From Psychromarinibacter sediminicola (GTDB lineage: Bacteria; Pseudomonadota; Alphaproteobacteria; Rhodobacterales; Rhodobacteraceae): 60,991 bases of DNA. Position 1 is the stretch's first letter; each line of letters begins with the position of its first letter. Where the stretch lies: positions 1 to 60,991 of the forward strand of contig NZ_JARGYC010000026.1 of NCBI RefSeq assembly GCF_029168335.1, given 5' to 3'. Positions 16,725 to 32,279 of the stretch are shown here, piece after piece. Both the position numbers and the translations under genes were made by a program. Below the pieces are notes generated by a model. It was not told where the DNA came from. It did not search any database and was given only the letters and a program-made list of their open reading frames with translations.

Positions 16725-17357
16725 GTGGCGGTCCGCCTCCTCCGCATGTTTTCCCCGGAGCCTTAGAGCCTCTCGCCGCCGTGTAAAGCCGCATTCCGAC
16801 CGGTGTGCGGATGACCGGGCGTTTCGTCGGCGAGCAGCGCTGACCGGTTTGTTCGATATGTGATAAAGGTCGGACTGGGATTGCTTGTTTGGTGAGGCTT
16901 GTCGGGGCGACCTGTGTATCGCGAACGGCCGCGCACGGATTTTTGCGATTCGCCGGGAATGGGATCGAAGTCTGCCAAAACGTGCGAGCCGTAGGAAAAT
17001 GGATTCGGTGGCTTACCAGAACAATGGATTACGCGATGCAGATGTCGCCATTGTGTAAGCCGATGCATGGCGCCCTCGGGACGACGCGCACGCTCGGTCC
17101 TTTTTCGGCGGTCCTCGATGTGCCGCGCCTGTCTGTGGCGCGCGATGCGGAATGCCGGATTGTCGGATCACGACAATATTCGAAATCTGATTTGTCGGAT
17201 CAGTGCAATTCCGGCCTGCCTCCGCGACGCCGACGGCTCCGCATCTCTGCCGGACCCCGACCGCTCCGGCCGGATAGGCGGCCGTGGCCGAAATCGCTTG
17301 AGACCCGGACGGCGCGGCGCTAGCGATAGGTCAAGCGACGCGAGGGAGGCAAGCGAC
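16725..17357. other. 633-bp gene-free region upstream of the SDR-xylBA operon
   Basis: No ORF here looks coding: frames are short, with mixed codon usage and a lower GC content than the flanks. The region contains the promoter of the flavin reductase (leftward) and that of the SDR-xylB-xylA operon (rightward), including the repeated TTGTCGGATCA elements at 17159-17203. A small RNA cannot be excluded. Confidence 0.6.
17159..17203. promoter_or_regulatory. Pair of operator-like elements upstream of SDR-xylBA
   Basis: The first element is an inverted repeat ATTGTCG-GATCA-CGACAAT (17159-17177). The second, CTGAT-N7-ATCAG (17187-17203), contains the same 11-mer TTGTCGGATCA as the first (17160-17170 and 17192-17202). 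The two copies are 32 bp apart, about three helical turns, as expected for cooperative binding of a dimeric regulator. The regulator is not encoded nearby. Confidence 0.5.
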
Positions 17358-18125
17358 ATGGAAATTTCGGCGGCGACGGCGGCTGTCGTGACCGGGGGCG
17401 CGTCGGGACTGGGCGCGGCGACGGCGGAAATGCTGGGGGGCGCCGGGGCCCACGTGACCGTTTTCGACATGAACGAAGAGGCGGGCGCGGCCAAGGCGCA
17501 GGAGCTGGGCGGCGCGTTCTGCAAGGTCGACGTCTCGGACCCCGAAAGCGTGGCCGCAGGCATCGCAGAGGTGCGGGCGGCGGGCCGCGGGCTGCAGGTG
17601 CTGGTCAACTGCGCCGGGATCGGTCCGGCGGCGAAAACGGTCTCGCGCGGGGCCGCGCACGATCCGGCGCTGTTCGCCAAGGCGATCAACATCAACCTCG
17701 TCGGCAGCTTCAACTGCGCCAGCCAGGCCGCTGTTCTGATGAGCGAAAACGACCCCGTCACCGAGGACGGCGAGCGCGGCGTCATCGTGCATACCGCCTC
17801 GGTCGCCGCCTATGACGGGCAGATCGGACAGGTGGCCTATTCCGCGTCGAAGGGCGGCATCGTGGGGATGACCCTGCCGATGGCGCGGGATCTCAGCCAG
17901 TTCGGCATCCGCGTGGCGACCATCGCCCCCGGCATCTTCCTGACGCCGCTCCTGGCCGGATTGCCGCAGGAGGTGCAGGATTCGCTGGGCCAGCAGGTGC
18001 CGTTCCCCAAGCGGCTGGGCGATGTGGGCGAGTTCGCCGCGCTGGCCCGCCACATCCTCGAGAACCCGATGCTGAACGGCGAGGTGATCCGGCTTGACGG
18101 GGCCATCCGCATGGCGCCGAAGTAA
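17358..18125 (+). CDS. SDR-family NAD(P)-dependent dehydrogenase
   Basis: A 255-residue short-chain dehydrogenase. The cofactor motif TGGASGLGAATAEML begins near residue 11. The catalytic tetrad is present: Asn in the INLVGSFN region, Ser in HTASVAA, and Tyr/Lys in YSASKGG. The overall pattern is closest to HSD10/type II 3-hydroxyacyl-CoA dehydrogenases (VNCAGIGPA, GIFLTPLL, VPFPKRLGDVGEFA). The start has a GGGAGG site 8 nt upstream. xylB begins only 30 bp downstream, so co-transcription with xylose genes is likely, which makes a sugar or polyol substrate possible too. Confidence 0.9.
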   Translation: MEISAATAAVVTGGASGLGAATAEMLGGAGAHVTVFDMNEEAGAAKAQELGGAFCKVDVSDPESVAAGIAEVRAAGRGLQVLVNCAGIGPAAKTVSRGAAHDPALFAKAININLVGSFNCASQAAVLMSENDPVTEDGERGVIVHTASVAAYDGQIGQVAYSASKGGIVGMTLPMARDLSQFGIRVATIAPGIFLTPLLAGLPQEVQDSLGQQVPFPKRLGDVGEFAALARHILENPMLNGEVIRLDGAIRMAPK

Positions 18126-18155
18126 CCCGAAACGGCCTTTAAGGAACGTTCCAAG

Positions 18156-19595
18156 ATGTTCATCGGACTCGATCTCGGCACTTCCGGGCTGAAAGGCATC
18201 CTGCTCGACGAGGCGCAGCGGATCGTGGCCGAGGCGACGGCGCCGCTGACGGTCTCGCGGCCGCAGGGCGGCTGGTCGGAGCAGGATCCGGCGGACTGGA
18301 TCGCGGCGGCGGAGGCGGTGTTCGACGCGCTGTCGCAGGCGCACGATCTGGGCGCGGTGGCGGCGATCGGGCTGTCGGGGCAGATGCATGGCGCGACGCT
18401 GCTCGATGCGGCGGACCGGGTGCTGCGGCCGTGCATCCTGTGGAACGACACCCGCAGCTATCGCGAGGCGGCGGAGATGGATGCCGTGCCGGCCTGGCGT
18501 CGGGTGACCGGCAACATCGTGTTTCCTGGCTTCACGGCGCCAAAGCTCGCCTGGGTGAAGAGCCACGAGCCGGACACATTCAAGAAGGTCGCCAAGGTTC
18601 TGTTGCCGAAGGATTATCTTCGACTGTGGCTGACCGGCGACCATGTGGCGGAAATGTCGGACGCGGCCGGCACCAGCTGGCTCGACACCGGCGCGCGGGA
18701 TTGGTCCGACGACCTGCTGGCGCGGACGGAGCTTGGCCGGGACCACATGCCGCGGCTGGTCGAGGGCTCGGAGGTCTCCGGGACGCTGCGCGCCGAGTTG
18801 GCGGAGCGCTGGGGGCTGCGCGCGGAGGTCGTCGTGGCCGGCGGCGGCGGTGACAACGCGGCCTCGGCCATCGGCGTGGGCGTGGTGCAGGCCGGGCAGG
18901 CCTTCGTCTCGCTGGGCACCTCGGGCGTGCTGTTCGCGGCGAACGAGGGGTATCGGCCGGACCCGGAGACGGCGGTCCACACCTTCTGCCACGCGCTGCC
19001 GGGAACCTGGCACCAGATGGGCGTGATCCTGGCGGCGACGGACGCGCTGAACTGGTTCGCGGGGCTCGTGGGGCAGGATGCGGCGGCGCTGACCATCGGG
19101 CTGGGGCCGCTGCAGGCGCCCGGCAGCGCGCGGTTCCTGCCGTATCTGGGCGGCGAGCGGACACCGCTGAACGACGCAGCCATCCGCGGCGCGTTCATCG
19201 GGCTGGAGCACGCGACCGACTGGGCCGCGGCGACGCGCGCCGTGCTGGAGGGCGTGACCTTCGCGATCCGCGACTGCCGCGACGCGCTGGCGGCGACGGG
19301 GACCGAGATTCACAGCCTGCTGGCGGTGGGCGGCGGCTCGCGGTCGGACTACTGGCTGAGCGCCGTGGCCACCGCGCTGGACACCTCGGTGGACCTGCCG
19401 GTGGCGGGCGACTTCGGCGGAGCATTCGGCGCGGCGCGGCTGGCGATGATGGCGGCGACGGGCGGGGGCGCGGAGCTTGCGCCGCCCCCGGAGATCGCGC
19501 GGACGATCGAGCCCGAGGCCGGGCTGACGGCGGCCTTCGACGAGGGCCACGCCCGCTACCGCGCGGCACAAACAGCGATACAGGGGCTGACATGA
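18156..19595 (+). CDS. xylB: Xylulokinase
   Basis: A 479-residue FGGY-family carbohydrate kinase that phosphorylates D-xylulose, feeding the pentose phosphate pathway. The N-terminal ATPase motif is [32 protein letters not shown] and [10 protein letters not shown] are diagnostic of xylulokinases, and the C-terminal [14 protein letters not shown] is the FGGY signature region. The gene lies 30 bp after an SDR gene and overlaps xylA by 4 bp (ATGA), so translation is coupled. Confidence 0.95.
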   Translation: MFIGLDLGTSGLKGILLDEAQRIVAEATAPLTVSRPQGGWSEQDPADWIAAAEAVFDALSQAHDLGAVAAIGLSGQMHGATLLDAADRVLRPCILWNDTRSYREAAEMDAVPAWRRVTGNIVFPGFTAPKLAWVKSHEPDTFKKVAKVLLPKDYLRLWLTGDHVAEMSDAAGTSWLDTGARDWSDDLLARTELGRDHMPRLVEGSEVSGTLRAELAERWGLRAEVVVAGGGGDNAASAIGVGVVQAGQAFVSLGTSGVLFAANEGYRPDPETAVHTFCHALPGTWHQMGVILAATDALNWFAGLVGQDAAALTIGLGPLQAPGSARFLPYLGGERTPLNDAAIRGAFIGLEHATDWAAATRAVLEGVTFAIRDCRDALAATGTEIHSLLAVGGGSRSDYWLSAVATALDTSVDLPVAGDFGGAFGAARLAMMAATGGGAELAPPPEIARTIEPEAGLTAAFDEGHARYRAAQTAIQGLT

Positions 19596-20896
19596 CCGAC
19601 TTCTTCAAGGACATTCCGAACATCGCCTATGAAGGCCCTGATTCGGATAATGAATATGCCTTCCGCCATTACGACCCGGACGAACAGGTCGCCGGCCGGC
19701 GGATGGAGGATCACCTGCGGTTCTCGGTCGCCTACTGGCACAGCTTCGCCTGGGAGGGCCAGGACCCGTTCGGCGGGCGCACCTTCGACCGGCCGTGGTT
19801 CGGCGACGGGATGGAGAAGGCCAGGCTCAAGGCCGACGTGGCCTTCGAGATGTTCCAGATCCTGGGCCAGCCGTTCTTCTGCTTCCACGACCTCGACGTG
19901 CGGCCGGAAGGCGAGAGTTTTGCCGAGAGCGCGCGGAACCTCGAAGAGATCACCGACTACTTCCGGAAGAAGATGGCCGAGACGGGCACACGGCTGCTCT
20001 GGGGCACGGCCAACATGTTCACGCATCGGCGGTTCATGAGCGGCGCCTCGACCAACCCCGACCCGGACGTCTTCGCCTATGCCGGCGCGACGCTGAAGGC
20101 GGCGATCGACGCGACCCACAAGCTGGGCGGAGAGAACTATGTTTTGTGGGGCGGCAGAGAGGGTTACGAGACGCTCCTCAACACCGACCTGGGCCGCGAG
20201 GCGGACCAGTACGCGGCGATGCTGTCGAAGGTCGTAGACTACAAGCACAAGATCGGCTTCGAGGGCACGATCCTGATCGAGCCGAAGCCGCAGGAGCCGT
20301 CGAAGCACCAGTACGACTACGATGTCGGCACGATCTACGGCTTCCTGAAGCGCTACGGGCTGGAAGACGAGGTGAAGCTGAACATCGAGCAGGGCCACGC
20401 GATCCTGGCCGGGCACAGCTTCGAGCACGAGCTGGCGCTGGCGGCGAGCCTCGGGATGCTGGGCTCGATCGACATGAACCGCAACGATTACCAGTCGGGC
20501 TGGGACACCGACCAGTTCCCGAACAACGTGCCCGAGGTGGCGCTGGCCTATTACGAGATCCTGAAGATGGGCGGCTTCACCACCGGCGGCACCAATTTCG
20601 ACGCCAAGCTGCGGCGGCAGTCGCTGGACCCGGAAGACCTGATCCTCGCGCATGTCGGCGCGATGGACGTCTGCGCGCGCGGGCTGAAGGCGGCGGCGGC
20701 GATGCTGGAAGACGGCGAGCTGGAGCGGCGGCGCGAGGAACGCTATGCCGGATGGCAGGGCGAGAAGGCGAAGGAATTCCTGACCAGGGAAACCTCGCTG
20801 GAGGACCTCGACGCCTATATCCGCAGCGGCGTGGAGCCGGAGCCGCGCTCGGGCCGGCAGGAGCGGCTGGAGAACCTGATCAACCGGTATGTCTGA
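19592..20896 (+). CDS. xylA: Xylose isomerase
   Basis: A 434-residue class II xylose isomerase that interconverts D-xylose and D-xylulose. The catalytic His99 and Asp102 lie in FFCFHDLDV; metal ligands and substrate contacts follow in [31 protein letters not shown] and NIEQGHA. The length matches the ~440-residue class II enzymes. The gene begins inside the xylB stop codon. No sugar transporter or XylR is in the window, so uptake and control are encoded elsewhere. Confidence 0.97.
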   Translation: MTDFFKDIPNIAYEGPDSDNEYAFRHYDPDEQVAGRRMEDHLRFSVAYWHSFAWEGQDPFGGRTFDRPWFGDGMEKARLKADVAFEMFQILGQPFFCFHDLDVRPEGESFAESARNLEEITDYFRKKMAETGTRLLWGTANMFTHRRFMSGASTNPDPDVFAYAGATLKAAIDATHKLGGENYVLWGGREGYETLLNTDLGREADQYAAMLSKVVDYKHKIGFEGTILIEPKPQEPSKHQYDYDVGTIYGFLKRYGLEDEVKLNIEQGHAILAGHSFEHELALAASLGMLGSIDMNRNDYQSGWDTDQFPNNVPEVALAYYEILKMGGFTTGGTNFDAKLRRQSLDPEDLILAHVGAMDVCARGLKAAAAMLEDGELERRREERYAGWQGEKAKEFLTRETSLEDLDAYIRSGVEPEPRSGRQERLENLINRYV

Positions 20897-21181
20897 GACG
20901 CGGGGCGGTCAACGAGGCCCTGCGACCCGGTCCAAGACGGAACGGCGCCCGGCGCCGTCCCGCGACCGAAACGGTCCAACCCGGGCGTCGCACGGTTAAG
21001 CGAGGGTTTCGATTCGGTCCAAACGGTGGCCGCCCGGCCGCCATGCCGTCCCGCGCGGCACTTCTAACGATTTGACGCAGGGTCGCGATGCGCTAAGCCT
21101 GTCTGCGGGGAGGTGTGGCCTTTTCAGGCGCGGCCGACTGGCGCTATCTGACGCCGGTCGCGCGACGAAAGGAATTGGACA
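20897..21181 (+). other. xylA-glgP spacer
   Basis: 285 bp without a gene. A near loop-less GC palindrome (ACGGCGCC-c-GGCGCCGT, 20942-20958) may end xylA transcription. A weak promoter candidate TTGACG (21072-21077), 16 bp, TAAGCC (21094-21099) precedes glgP. Confidence 0.3.
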
Positions 21182-23560
21182 ATGGCCTTGGACGGCATCA
21201 CGCCTCAGGAACTCCGCGATGCGGTGTTGTGGCATCTCACCTACACGCTGGGCAAGGACCCGGGCCACGCCAGCCTCTACGACTGGCGCATGGCGATGTC
21301 GTTTTCGCTGCGCGACCGGATCGTCGAACCGTGGTTCGACTCCACTCGGCTGACCTACGAGACCGGCGCCAAGCGGGTCTATTACCTGTCGCTGGAATTC
21401 CTGATCGGCAAGATGCTGAACGACGCGGCGACCAACCTGGGCCTGCGCGACGTGGCGGAACGCGCGTTGGAGGGGCTGGGCCCGCGCTTTGACGAGCTGG
21501 TCGCCGACGAACCCGACGCGGCGCTCGGCAATGGCGGGCTGGGGCGGCTGGCGGCCTGTTTCATGGAATCGCTGGCGACGCTGGGCGTGCCGGCGCATGG
21601 CTACGGCATCCGCTACGAACACGGGCTGTTCCGCCAGCGGTTCGAGGGCGGCCGGCAGGTGGAAACCCCCGAGGACTGGCTGAAGCAGAAGCACCCCTGG
21701 GAGTTCGAACGGCCCGAGGTGGCCTATGAGATCGGCTTCAAGGGCAGCGTGCATGGCGACAGCTGGAGCCCGGGCGAATCCGTCATGGCGACGGCGCATG
21801 ACATGCCCATTGTCGGCTGGCAGGGCAAATGGGCGAATACCCTGCGGCTCTGGGCGGCCGAGTCCACCAACCTGCTGGATCTCGACCGGTTCAACGCGGG
21901 CGACTACACGGCGGCCGCCGAGCCCGAGGCGCTGGCGCGCACGATCAGCCGCGTGCTGTACCCCGACGACACCACATATGCCGGCAAGGAGCTGCGGCTC
22001 AAGCAGGAATACTTCATGGTTTCCGCGGCCTTGCAGGACATTCTTCGCAGGTATTTCGTGACCCAGACGGACCCGCGGCAGCTTCATAAGCATGTCGCGA
22101 TCCAGCTGAACGACACCCATCCCGCCATCGCCGGGCCCGAGCTGATCCGGCTTCTGATGAAGCGCGGCCTGACCTTCGAGGAAGGCGCCGGCGTGGCCGA
22201 GCGGGTGCTGAACTACACCAACCACACGCTGTTGCCCGAGGCGCTGGAGCGGTGGTCGACCTGGCTGATGGGCAACGTGCTGCCGCAGCACATGGACCTG
22301 ATCGAGCGGCTGGACGACCGCCACCGCAAGGCGCATCCGGACCGGCCGAAACATGTGGGCATCGTGCAGAACAACGAGGTGCATATGGGCAACCTCGCCT
22401 TCATCATGGCCAACAAGGTGAACGGCGTCTCGGCGCTGCACACCGATCTGGTCAAGGAGACGGTTTTTGCCGACCTGCACGCGCTGCATCCCGGGCGGAT
22501 CGTGAACCAGACCAACGGCGTCACGCCGCGCCGCTGGCTGAAGCTGGCCAACCCGGCGCTGGCGACGCTGATCACCGACACCATCGGCGAGGGGTGGGAG
22601 GCCGATCTGGACCGGTTGCAGGAGCTGGAGCCGCATATCGGCGACAACGGCTTTGCCACGGCCTTCGGCGCGGCGAAGCGCGCCAACAAGGTGGCGCTGT
22701 CCAACTGGATCGGCGAGACGACGGGGATCGCCACCGACCCCGACGCGATCTTCGACATCCAGATCAAGCGGATCCACGAGTACAAGCGGCAGTTGATGAA
22801 CATCCTGCAGACCGTCGCGCTGTGGCACCGCATCCGGCAGGATCCCGACGGCGACTGGGTGCCGCGGGTGAAGATCTTTGGCGGCAAGTCCGCGCCGGGC
22901 TATGCCGTCGCCAAGGAAATCGTCCATTTGATCAACGACGTGGCGGCCGTCATTAACGCGGACCCGCAGGTGAAGGGGCTGCTGAAGGTGGTCTATCCGC
23001 CGAACTACAACGTCTCGATGGCCGAACGCCTGATCCCCGCCGCGGACCTGTCCGAACAGATCAGCACCGCCGGCAAGGAGGCCAGCGGCACTGGCAACAT
23101 GAAATTCGCCCTGAACGGCACGCCTACCATCGGCACGCTGGACGGCGCGAACGTGGAAATCCGCGAGCGGGTCGGGGCGGAGAACTTCTTTCTGTTCGGC
23201 ATGACGGCGGACGAGGTCGTCGCCCGCCGCCGGATCCCCGACCACGCGCGGCTGGCGATCGAGGCCAGCCAGACCCTGCGCGACGTGTTGCAGATCGTGG
23301 CCGAGGGCCGGTTCAGCCCGGACGACCCGGACCGCTATCACGGCATCGTCGACCGCATGTGGCACCACGACTATTTCCTCGTCGCCTCCGATTTCGACGC
23401 CTTCGACGCGGCGCAATCGAGGGTGGACTCGGCGTGGCGCGACCCTGCAGGGTGGCAGCGGATGGCGGCCTTGAACACCGCCCGCGTGGGCTACTTCTCG
23501 TCAGACAGGACGATCCGTGGTTACATGGCCGACATCTGGGACGTGACGCCGGCGAGTTAG
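21182..23560 (+). CDS. glgP: Glycogen phosphorylase
   Basis: A 792-residue PLP-dependent alpha-glucan phosphorylase that releases glucose 1-phosphate from glycogen. The GT35 signatures are clear: [15 protein letters not shown] near residue 116, [14 protein letters not shown], and the PLP-lysine segment [14 protein letters not shown] (Lys641) with TLDGANVEI after it. AAAGGA lies about 7 nt upstream of the ATG. It is the first gene of a six-gene glycogen operon that also carries synthesis genes, so breakdown and synthesis are co-regulated at the transcript level and must be balanced by allostery. Confidence 0.97.
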   Translation: MALDGITPQELRDAVLWHLTYTLGKDPGHASLYDWRMAMSFSLRDRIVEPWFDSTRLTYETGAKRVYYLSLEFLIGKMLNDAATNLGLRDVAERALEGLGPRFDELVADEPDAALGNGGLGRLAACFMESLATLGVPAHGYGIRYEHGLFRQRFEGGRQVETPEDWLKQKHPWEFERPEVAYEIGFKGSVHGDSWSPGESVMATAHDMPIVGWQGKWANTLRLWAAESTNLLDLDRFNAGDYTAAAEPEALARTISRVLYPDDTTYAGKELRLKQEYFMVSAALQDILRRYFVTQTDPRQLHKHVAIQLNDTHPAIAGPELIRLLMKRGLTFEEGAGVAERVLNYTNHTLLPEALERWSTWLMGNVLPQHMDLIERLDDRHRKAHPDRPKHVGIVQNNEVHMGNLAFIMANKVNGVSALHTDLVKETVFADLHALHPGRIVNQTNGVTPRRWLKLANPALATLITDTIGEGWEADLDRLQELEPHIGDNGFATAFGAAKRANKVALSNWIGETTGIATDPDAIFDIQIKRIHEYKRQLMNILQTVALWHRIRQDPDGDWVPRVKIFGGKSAPGYAVAKEIVHLINDVAAVINADPQVKGLLKVVYPPNYNVSMAERLIPAADLSEQISTAGKEASGTGNMKFALNGTPTIGTLDGANVEIRERVGAENFFLFGMTADEVVARRRIPDHARLAIEASQTLRDVLQIVAEGRFSPDDPDRYHGIVDRMWHHDYFLVASDFDAFDAAQSRVDSAWRDPAGWQRMAALNTARVGYFSSDRTIRGYMADIWDVTPAS

Positions 23561-23589
23561 CGGGCCACGGGCAGGAAAGGGAGCCGGAC

Positions 23590-25821
23590 ATGGCGGATGG
23601 GGACGACGGACCACTGGTGGACCCGGAGGATGCCCGCGCCATCGTCGAGGGCCGGCACGCCGACCCGTTCCGCGTTCTGGGCCCGCATCAGCGGCACGGC
23701 AAGCGCGTCCTGACCGTCTTCGTGCCGGGGGCGGAGCGGGTGGTCGCGCTGTCCGGCAAGAAGACCGAGACCGAGCTCGCGCCGGTCGCCGATTTCCCGG
23801 GCCTGTTCGCGGGCCGCTTCGGGCGGGCCAAGAGCTATCGCTTGCGCTGCTCGAACGCCGATGCCGAATGGATGCAGGACGACCCGTACCGCTTTGCCCC
23901 GGTGCTGGGCGAGATCGACGAATACCTCTTGGGCGAGGGCACGCATCAGCGCCTGTGGCAGGTGCTGGGCGCCCATGTCGTCACCCATGACGGGGTCGAG
24001 GGCGTGCATTTCGCGGTCTGGGCGCCGAATGCGCTGCGCGTGTCGGTCGTGGGGGAGTTCAACCTCTGGGATGCCCGCCGCAACCCGATGCGGATCCGCG
24101 GCGGCACCGGCGTGTGGGAGATCTTCATCCCCGGGCTGGGCGAGGGGACGGCCTACAAATACGACATCCTGGGCCGCGACGGCCAGCGGCTGCCGCTGAA
24201 GGCGGACCCGGTGGGGTTCGGGTCGGAGCATCCGCCGGCCAATGCCTCGGTCGTGCGCCGGATCGACCGGCGGCACTGGTCCGATGCGGCGTGGATGGCC
24301 GAGCGGCACGCGGCGCAGACCATCGACGCGCCGATCTCGGTCTACGAGGTGCATCTGGGCAGCTGGCGCCGCGCCGAGGACGGCGCGCGGCGGCTGAGCT
24401 ACCTGGAACTGGCCGAGGACCTGGTGGATTACGTGCATTGGATGGGCTTCACCCATATCGAGTGCATGCCGGTCAGCGAGTTTCCGTTCGACGGCTCCTG
24501 GGGCTACCAGCCCATCGGGCTCTATGCGCCGACGGTCCGCCACGGCACGCCCGACGAGTTCCGCGCGCTGGTCGACGCGGCGCATCGGAAGGGGCTGGGC
24601 GTGATCCTCGACTGGGTGCCCGGCCATTTCCCGACCGACCCGCACGGGCTGGGCCGGTTCGACGGCACCGCGCTTTACGAGCATTCCGACCCGAAGGAGG
24701 GGTTCCACCAGGACTGGAACACCCTGATCTACAACTACGGTCGAAAAGAGGTCGCCAACTACCTGATTTCCAACGCGCTTTACTGGCTGGAAGAATACCA
24801 TGTCGACGGGCTGCGCGTCGATGCCGTGGCCTCGATGCTGTACCGCGACTACAGCCGGAAAGAGGGCGAATGGGTGCCCAACAAGTACGGCGGGCGCGAG
24901 AACCTGGAAGCCATCACGCTTTTGCAGAAGACGAACATCACGAGCTACGGCGAGGTGCCGGGGATCGTCACGGTGGCCGAGGAATCCACCGCCTATCCGG
25001 GCGTGTCGCGCCCCGTCGACACCGACGGGCTGGGCTTCGGCTTCAAGTGGAACATGGGCTGGATGAACGACACGCTGCGCTACATGGCCGAAGAGCCGGC
25101 GCACCGGGCGTATCATCATCACCTGATGACCTTCGGGATCGACTACGCCTTTTCCGAGAATTACGTCCTGCCGATCAGCCATGACGAGGTGGTCCACGGC
25201 AAGGGCTCGATGATCGGTAAGATGCCCGGCAACGAATCGGAAAAGTTCGCAAATTTGCGGGCCTATTACGGGTTCATGTGGACCCATCCGGGCAAGAAGC
25301 TTCTGTTCATGGGCTGCGAGTTCGGGCAATGGGCCGAGTGGGACCACGACCGCTCGCTCGACTGGCACCTGGCCACCGAGTACCCGCACCGGGGCCTGCA
25401 GATCCTGGTGCGCGATCTGAACATGCTGATGCGCGAGACGCCGGCGCTGCATGTCAACGACACGCGGCCCGAGGGGTTCGGCTGGCTCGACGGCGGCGAT
25501 ACGGAACATTCCGTCTTCACCTATATGCGCCGCGGACGCGAGGGCGACGCGCGCGTCGTCGTGGCGCTGAACATGGCGCCGGTGGAGCGGTCGGGCTTCC
25601 GCGTGGGCTTTCCGGCGGGCGGGTACTGGCGCGAAGCGCTGAACACCGATGCGGAGGTCTATGGCGGCGGCAATGTCGGCAATTTCGGAGGCATCGTGAC
25701 CGAGGCGGTGCCGTGGCACGGGCAGGCACAGTCGGCGATGGTGACGCTGCCGCCCTTGTCGGCCATCGTATTCGTCGAAAGCCAGGGGGAGAGCAATCCA
25801 TGGGACCGCAACGCAACGTGA
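23590..25821 (+). CDS. glgB: 1,4-alpha-glucan branching enzyme
   Basis: A 743-residue GH13 branching enzyme that introduces alpha-1,6 branches into glycogen. It has the long N-terminal CBM48-type regions (DPFRVLGPH... and [24 protein letters not shown]) followed by the (beta/alpha)8 barrel. The GH13 motifs are [13 protein letters not shown] (nucleophile Asp near residue 411), [12 protein letters not shown] (acid/base Glu) and [15 protein letters not shown]. The start lies 29 bp after glgP with a purine-rich site (AAAGGGA). The gene overlaps glgC by 22 bp. Confidence 0.97.
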   Translation: MADGDDGPLVDPEDARAIVEGRHADPFRVLGPHQRHGKRVLTVFVPGAERVVALSGKKTETELAPVADFPGLFAGRFGRAKSYRLRCSNADAEWMQDDPYRFAPVLGEIDEYLLGEGTHQRLWQVLGAHVVTHDGVEGVHFAVWAPNALRVSVVGEFNLWDARRNPMRIRGGTGVWEIFIPGLGEGTAYKYDILGRDGQRLPLKADPVGFGSEHPPANASVVRRIDRRHWSDAAWMAERHAAQTIDAPISVYEVHLGSWRRAEDGARRLSYLELAEDLVDYVHWMGFTHIECMPVSEFPFDGSWGYQPIGLYAPTVRHGTPDEFRALVDAAHRKGLGVILDWVPGHFPTDPHGLGRFDGTALYEHSDPKEGFHQDWNTLIYNYGRKEVANYLISNALYWLEEYHVDGLRVDAVASMLYRDYSRKEGEWVPNKYGGRENLEAITLLQKTNITSYGEVPGIVTVAEESTAYPGVSRPVDTDGLGFGFKWNMGWMNDTLRYMAEEPAHRAYHHHLMTFGIDYAFSENYVLPISHDEVVHGKGSMIGKMPGNESEKFANLRAYYGFMWTHPGKKLLFMGCEFGQWAEWDHDRSLDWHLATEYPHRGLQILVRDLNMLMRETPALHVNDTRPEGFGWLDGGDTEHSVFTYMRRGREGDARVVVALNMAPVERSGFRVGFPAGGYWREALNTDAEVYGGGNVGNFGGIVTEAVPWHGQAQSAMVTLPPLSAIVFVESQGESNPWDRNAT

Positions 25822-27071
25822 GACTGTCCAACCGGGCCATGGCCTTCGTCCTGGCCGGCGGCCGCGGGTCGCGGCTCAAGGAACTGACGGACAGGCGGGC
25901 GAAACCGGCGGTCTATTTCGGCGGCAAGACCCGGATCATCGACTTCGCCCTGTCGAACGCGCTGAATTCCGGCATCCGCAAGATGGCCGTCGCGACGCAG
26001 TACAAGGCCCACAGCCTGATCCGCCACTGCCAGCGCGGCTGGAACTTCTTCCGCGCCGAGCGCAACGAATACCTCGACATCCTGCCGGCCAGCCAGCGGG
26101 TGGACGAGAGCATGTGGTATCTCGGCACGGCCGACGCGGTGCGTCAGAACATCGACATCGTCGACAGCTATGACATCGACTACATCGTCGTTCTCGCGGG
26201 CGACCACATTTACAAGATGGACTACGAGAAGATGATCGCGCAGCACGTGGAGGCGGGCGCCGACGTCACCATCGGCTGCCTCACGGTGCCCCGGACGGAG
26301 GCCCGTGCCTTCGGCGTGATGCACGTGAACGACGAGATGCAGGTCACGGATTTCCTTGAGAAACCGTCCGATCCCCCCGCGATTCCCGGCGACCCGAAAC
26401 ATGCGCTGGCCTCGATGGGCATCTACGTGTTCGACTGGGCCTTCCTGCGCCAACTCCTGCTGGAGGACGCCGAGAACCGCGAGTCGAGCCACGATTTCGG
26501 CCACGACCTGATCCCGCATATCGTCAAGAACGGCAAGGCGATGGCGCATCGCTTCGCCGACAGCTGCGTGATGAGCGGGCTTGAAAAGGCGCCGTACTGG
26601 CGCGACGTGGGCACGATCGACGCCTTCCACGCCGCCAATATCGACCTGACCGATTTCACCCCCGAGCTCGACATCTACGACACCGACTGGCCGATCTGGA
26701 CCTATTCCGAGCTGACCCCGCCCGCGAAGTTCATCCACGACGAGACCGACCGCCGCGGCAGCGCCGTCTCCTCGATGGTGGCGGGCGGCTGCATCGTCTC
26801 GGGCGCCGAGATCCGCAACTCGTTGCTGTTCACCGGCGTCCACGCCCACAGTTACTCGCTGATGCACGAGGTCGTGGCGCTGCCGCATTGCGACGTCGGC
26901 GAGAAGGCCGAGCTGAAGAAATGCGTGCTGGACCGGGGCGTGCGGATTCCCGAGGGGCTGATCGTGGGCGAGGACCCGGAGGAGGACGCGAAGTGGTTCC
27001 GCCGCACCGACGGCGGCATCGTCCTGATCACCCAGGACATGCTGGACGCCCGGGCGGCGAAGCTGGGCTGA
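25800..27071 (+). CDS. glgC: Glucose-1-phosphate adenylyltransferase
   Basis: A 423-residue ADP-glucose pyrophosphorylase, the committed and usually allosterically regulated step of glycogen synthesis. The nucleotidyltransferase motif [20 protein letters not shown], the activator-site region [19 protein letters not shown], and the sugar-phosphate motif FLEKPSDPP are seen. A left-handed beta-helix C-terminus follows. The ATG at 25800 is inside glgB (22-bp overlap) and is preceded by a GGGGGAGAG ribosome-binding site. Confidence 0.97.
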   Translation: MGPQRNVRLSNRAMAFVLAGGRGSRLKELTDRRAKPAVYFGGKTRIIDFALSNALNSGIRKMAVATQYKAHSLIRHCQRGWNFFRAERNEYLDILPASQRVDESMWYLGTADAVRQNIDIVDSYDIDYIVVLAGDHIYKMDYEKMIAQHVEAGADVTIGCLTVPRTEARAFGVMHVNDEMQVTDFLEKPSDPPAIPGDPKHALASMGIYVFDWAFLRQLLLEDAENRESSHDFGHDLIPHIVKNGKAMAHRFADSCVMSGLEKAPYWRDVGTIDAFHAANIDLTDFTPELDIYDTDWPIWTYSELTPPAKFIHDETDRRGSAVSSMVAGGCIVSGAEIRNSLLFTGVHAHSYSLMHEVVALPHCDVGEKAELKKCVLDRGVRIPEGLIVGEDPEEDAKWFRRTDGGIVLITQDMLDARAAKLG

Positions 27072-27075
27072 CGGC

Positions 27076-28508
27076 ATGGTGCGGCCCGTCCTGTCCGTCG
27101 CGTCCGAATGCGTGCCGCTGTTGAAGACCGGCGGGCTGGCCGATGTGGTCGGCGCGCTGCCCCGGGCGATGGCCGAACAGGGCTGGCACATGCGGGTGCT
27201 GATGCCGGCCTATCCGGGGCTGACGAAGACGCTGGGCAAGGCCAAGACGCTCTGGTCGGCCGAGGATCTGTTCGGCGGCCCGGCGCGCGTGCTGGCCGGA
27301 GCCGTGTCGGGGATCGAGGTGCTGCTGCTGGACGCGCCGCATCTCTACGACCGCAAGGGCGGGCCGTATTCGGACGACAGCGGCGACTTCCCCGACAATC
27401 CCGAACGCTTCGCCGCGCTCAGCTGGGTGGCGGCCGAGATCGCGAAGGACGGGCTGTCGGACGGCTGGCGCCCCGAGGTCGTGCATTGCCACGACTGGCA
27501 GGCGGGCTTCGCCCCGGCCTATATCCGCTACGCCGGCATTGCCGATGTCCGCTCCGTCCTGACGATCCACAACATCGCCTTCCAGGGCCACGCCCCGCGC
27601 GACCGGATGGCGGCGCTGCGCCTGCCGGAGGAGGAGTTCACCCAGGACGGGCTGGAATACTGGGGCAACCTGTCCAGCCTCAAGGCCGGGCTGGTCACCG
27701 CCGACGCGATCACCACCGTCAGCCCGACCTACGCCAACGAGTTGATGCGCGGCGCCTACGGGCTGGGGCTGGAAGGCGTGATCGCCGCCCGCGCCAGCGA
27801 CCTGCACGGCATCCTGGACGGCGTCGACGTTCAGGTCTGGTCGCCCGAGGCCGACCCGGCGATCCACCCCTATACCAGCCGTGCGCTGGGGGAGAAGGCG
27901 AAGAACCGCGCCGCGCTCCTGAAGGAGTTCGGGCTGGGCGAGGTGCCCGGTCCGCTGGCCATCGTCGTCAGCCGCCTGACCACGCAGAAGGGGCTGGACC
28001 TGATCCCGTCCTGCCTGAGCGAGTTCACCTGGCGCGGCGGCGGGCTGATCGTGCTGGGCTCGGGCGACCCGCAGATCGAGATGGCCTTCCGGCACGAGGC
28101 GACCCTCAACCCCCCCCGCGTGGCCGTCCGCATCGGCTATGACGAGGCGCTGTCGCACCGGATGTTCGCGGGCGGCGACGCGGTGCTGGTGCCCTCGCGG
28201 TTCGAGCCCTGCGGGCTGACCCAGATGTACGGGCTGCGCTACGGCACCGTGCCGCTGGTGGCCGCGACCGGCGGGCTGAACGACACGGTGATCGACGCGA
28301 ACCCGGCCGCGCTGGATGCCGGCGTGGCCACGGGCGTCGTGTTCCATCCCACCGACCGGCTGGCGCTGGAACAGGCGCTGCGCCGGCTGGTGACGCTTCA
28401 TTCCGACAGCCGCACCTGGCGGCAGATGCAACGCAACGGAATGAAGGCACAGCTTGACTGGTCGCGCGCATCGGCGGCATATGCGGGCCTTTACGAAGGT
28501 CTCTTCGA

Positions 28509-28512
<4 letters not shown>
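27076..28512 (+). CDS. glgA: Glycogen synthase (ADP-glucose type)
   Basis: A 478-residue GT5 glycosyltransferase that extends alpha-1,4-glucan from ADP-glucose. The N-terminal KTGGLADVVGALP motif that binds ADP-glucose lies at residues 16-28. HCHDWQAGFAPAYIR and the C-terminal GT-B segment SRFEPCGLTQMYGLRYGT, with the conserved Glu, are present. The gene starts 4 bp after glgC and its stop overlaps the glgX start (ATGA). Confidence 0.97.
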
Positions 28513-32272
<3,760 letters not shown>

Positions 32273-32279
32273 GGCGTCA

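Noticed and set aside
16763-17068. A 101-codon minus-strand ORF upstream of the flavin reductase
   Set aside because: Codon use and amino-acid composition are unlike the surrounding genes, there is no ribosome-binding site, and the region looks regulatory.
17331-19571. A 746-codon minus-strand ORF opposite the SDR and xylB genes
   Set aside because: It spans two genes with clear motifs on the other strand, including their spacer, and has no recognisable domain.
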